A DNA stretch of 64,000 nucleotides from VRUE01 sp963816785 (GTDB lineage Bacteria > Actinomycetota > Thermoleophilia > Solirubrobacterales > 70-9), in the NCBI GenBank assembly GCA_963816785.1, contig CAWFLL010000002.1, positions 868,001 through 932,000 on the forward strand, given 5' to 3'. Numbering within the stretch: the stretch's first letter is position 1; each line of letters opens with the position of its first letter. Position numbers and translations under genes: made by a program. Positions 63,874 through 64,000 of the stretch are shown here, in pieces. Under the pieces are notes generated by a model. It was given only the letters and a program-made list of their open reading frames with translations. It searched no databases and was not told the origin of the DNA.

Positions 63874-64000
63874 CTACCGTGACGGAACGATGCTCATGCC
63901 AGCGCAGGATGCGGCTGGCACCGATGGTGCGCCGTTGATGATTGCTGTCAGGCGCGCGGCAATCCGCGCATAGCCCGCGTCGTTCGGGTGAAAACCGTCC
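63874..64000 (-). CDS. SGNH/GDSL-type hydrolase, C-terminal end only
   Basis: The last 41 residues read DGFHPNDAGYARIAARLTAI then INGAPSVPAASC and a tail ending SIVPSR, stop at 63874-63876. DGFHPNDAGYARIA is block V of SGNH hydrolases, with catalytic Asp and His. The rest lies right of the window. It is 15 bases upstream of the membrane protein gene, so probably the first known gene of the cluster. Confidence 0.75.
   Translation of the reverse strand, partial: DGFHPNDAGYARIAARLTAIINGAPSVPAASCAGMSIVPSR

Overview
The window joins two unrelated soil bacteria at about 31.1 kb and is best read as a chimeric contig. Bases 1 to about 31,100 are very GC-rich and carry a Gram-positive, high-GC actinobacterial gene set that most resembles Thermoleophilia/Solirubrobacterales: mltG-ruvX-alaS, mnmA, aspS-hisS, glutamate formimidoyltransferase, a sigma/anti-sigma fusion and an ALRKL-type surface protein family member. 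Bases from about 31,120 to 64,000 look like Acidobacteriota, class Vicinamibacteria: DUF6152, DUF885, outer-membrane barrel, OmpA, META and PEGA proteins, a dapCDE operon, and many copies of the palindromic repeat GTCCGGCTTCAGCCGGAC. The taxon names are inference from gene families. The join fuses a truncated arylsulfotransferase to the middle of an Abhydrolase_10 gene.

Left half, layout. 1-14,032 is housekeeping, almost all on the minus strand. At 14,103 lies an intact tRNA with anticodon CAT. To its right, five further copies of the last ~36-43 bases of that tRNA (anticodon loop to 3' end) occur at 19,246, 20,880, 21,752, 22,828 and 24,755. Each is preceded by the same short sequence, which reads GVSRVSAEATDTARN in the plus frame and looks like the tail of an integrase-type gene. 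Between consecutive copies sit one or a few cargo genes: a multi-gene block, an alpha/beta-hydrolase/adenylate-cyclase fusion, a DUF1801 protein with a tiny membrane protein, a repeat-stalk surface protein, and a WS/DGAT acyltransferase. No recombinase is present. This looks like a tRNA-anchored array of non-autonomous cassettes and is the most interesting structure here. From 24.8 to 31.1 kb follow hydrolases, an acyltransferase, ABM and GNAT proteins, with frame breaks becoming common towards the join.

Right half, layout. 31.1-37.4 kb encodes secreted proteins (Abhydrolase_10, DUF6152, two tandem paralogues, DUF885, an NHL propeller). 37.5-41.4 kb has an outer-membrane barrel and dapC-dapD-dapE for meso-diaminopimelate/lysine synthesis. 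41.5-48.8 kb has a B12-binding radical SAM protein, Dps, an SMP-30-like propeller, a Ser/Thr kinase with TPRs and a methyltransferase. 48.8-55.6 kb is an envelope and stress block (YbaY-META-META, OmpA, DUF937, two YsnF/DUF2382 proteins, PilZ). 55.6-57.3 kb is an ECF42-type sigma factor with its DGPF partner. 57.3-58.2 kb holds gene remnants around a MITE-like palindrome. 59.4-64 kb is a compact minus-strand cluster (GDSL hydrolase, membrane protein, sterol-desaturase-type hydroxylase, GH3 acyl-amido synthetase, enolase-superfamily epimerase, small membrane protein) that may modify or conjugate lipids.

Many genes contain single-base frame breaks, often in C or G runs. Because they hit essential genes (mnmA, aspS, dapC, dapD) I take most as uncorrected long-read errors rather than true pseudogenes; genes called CDS with a frame break are annotated over their whole homologous span.
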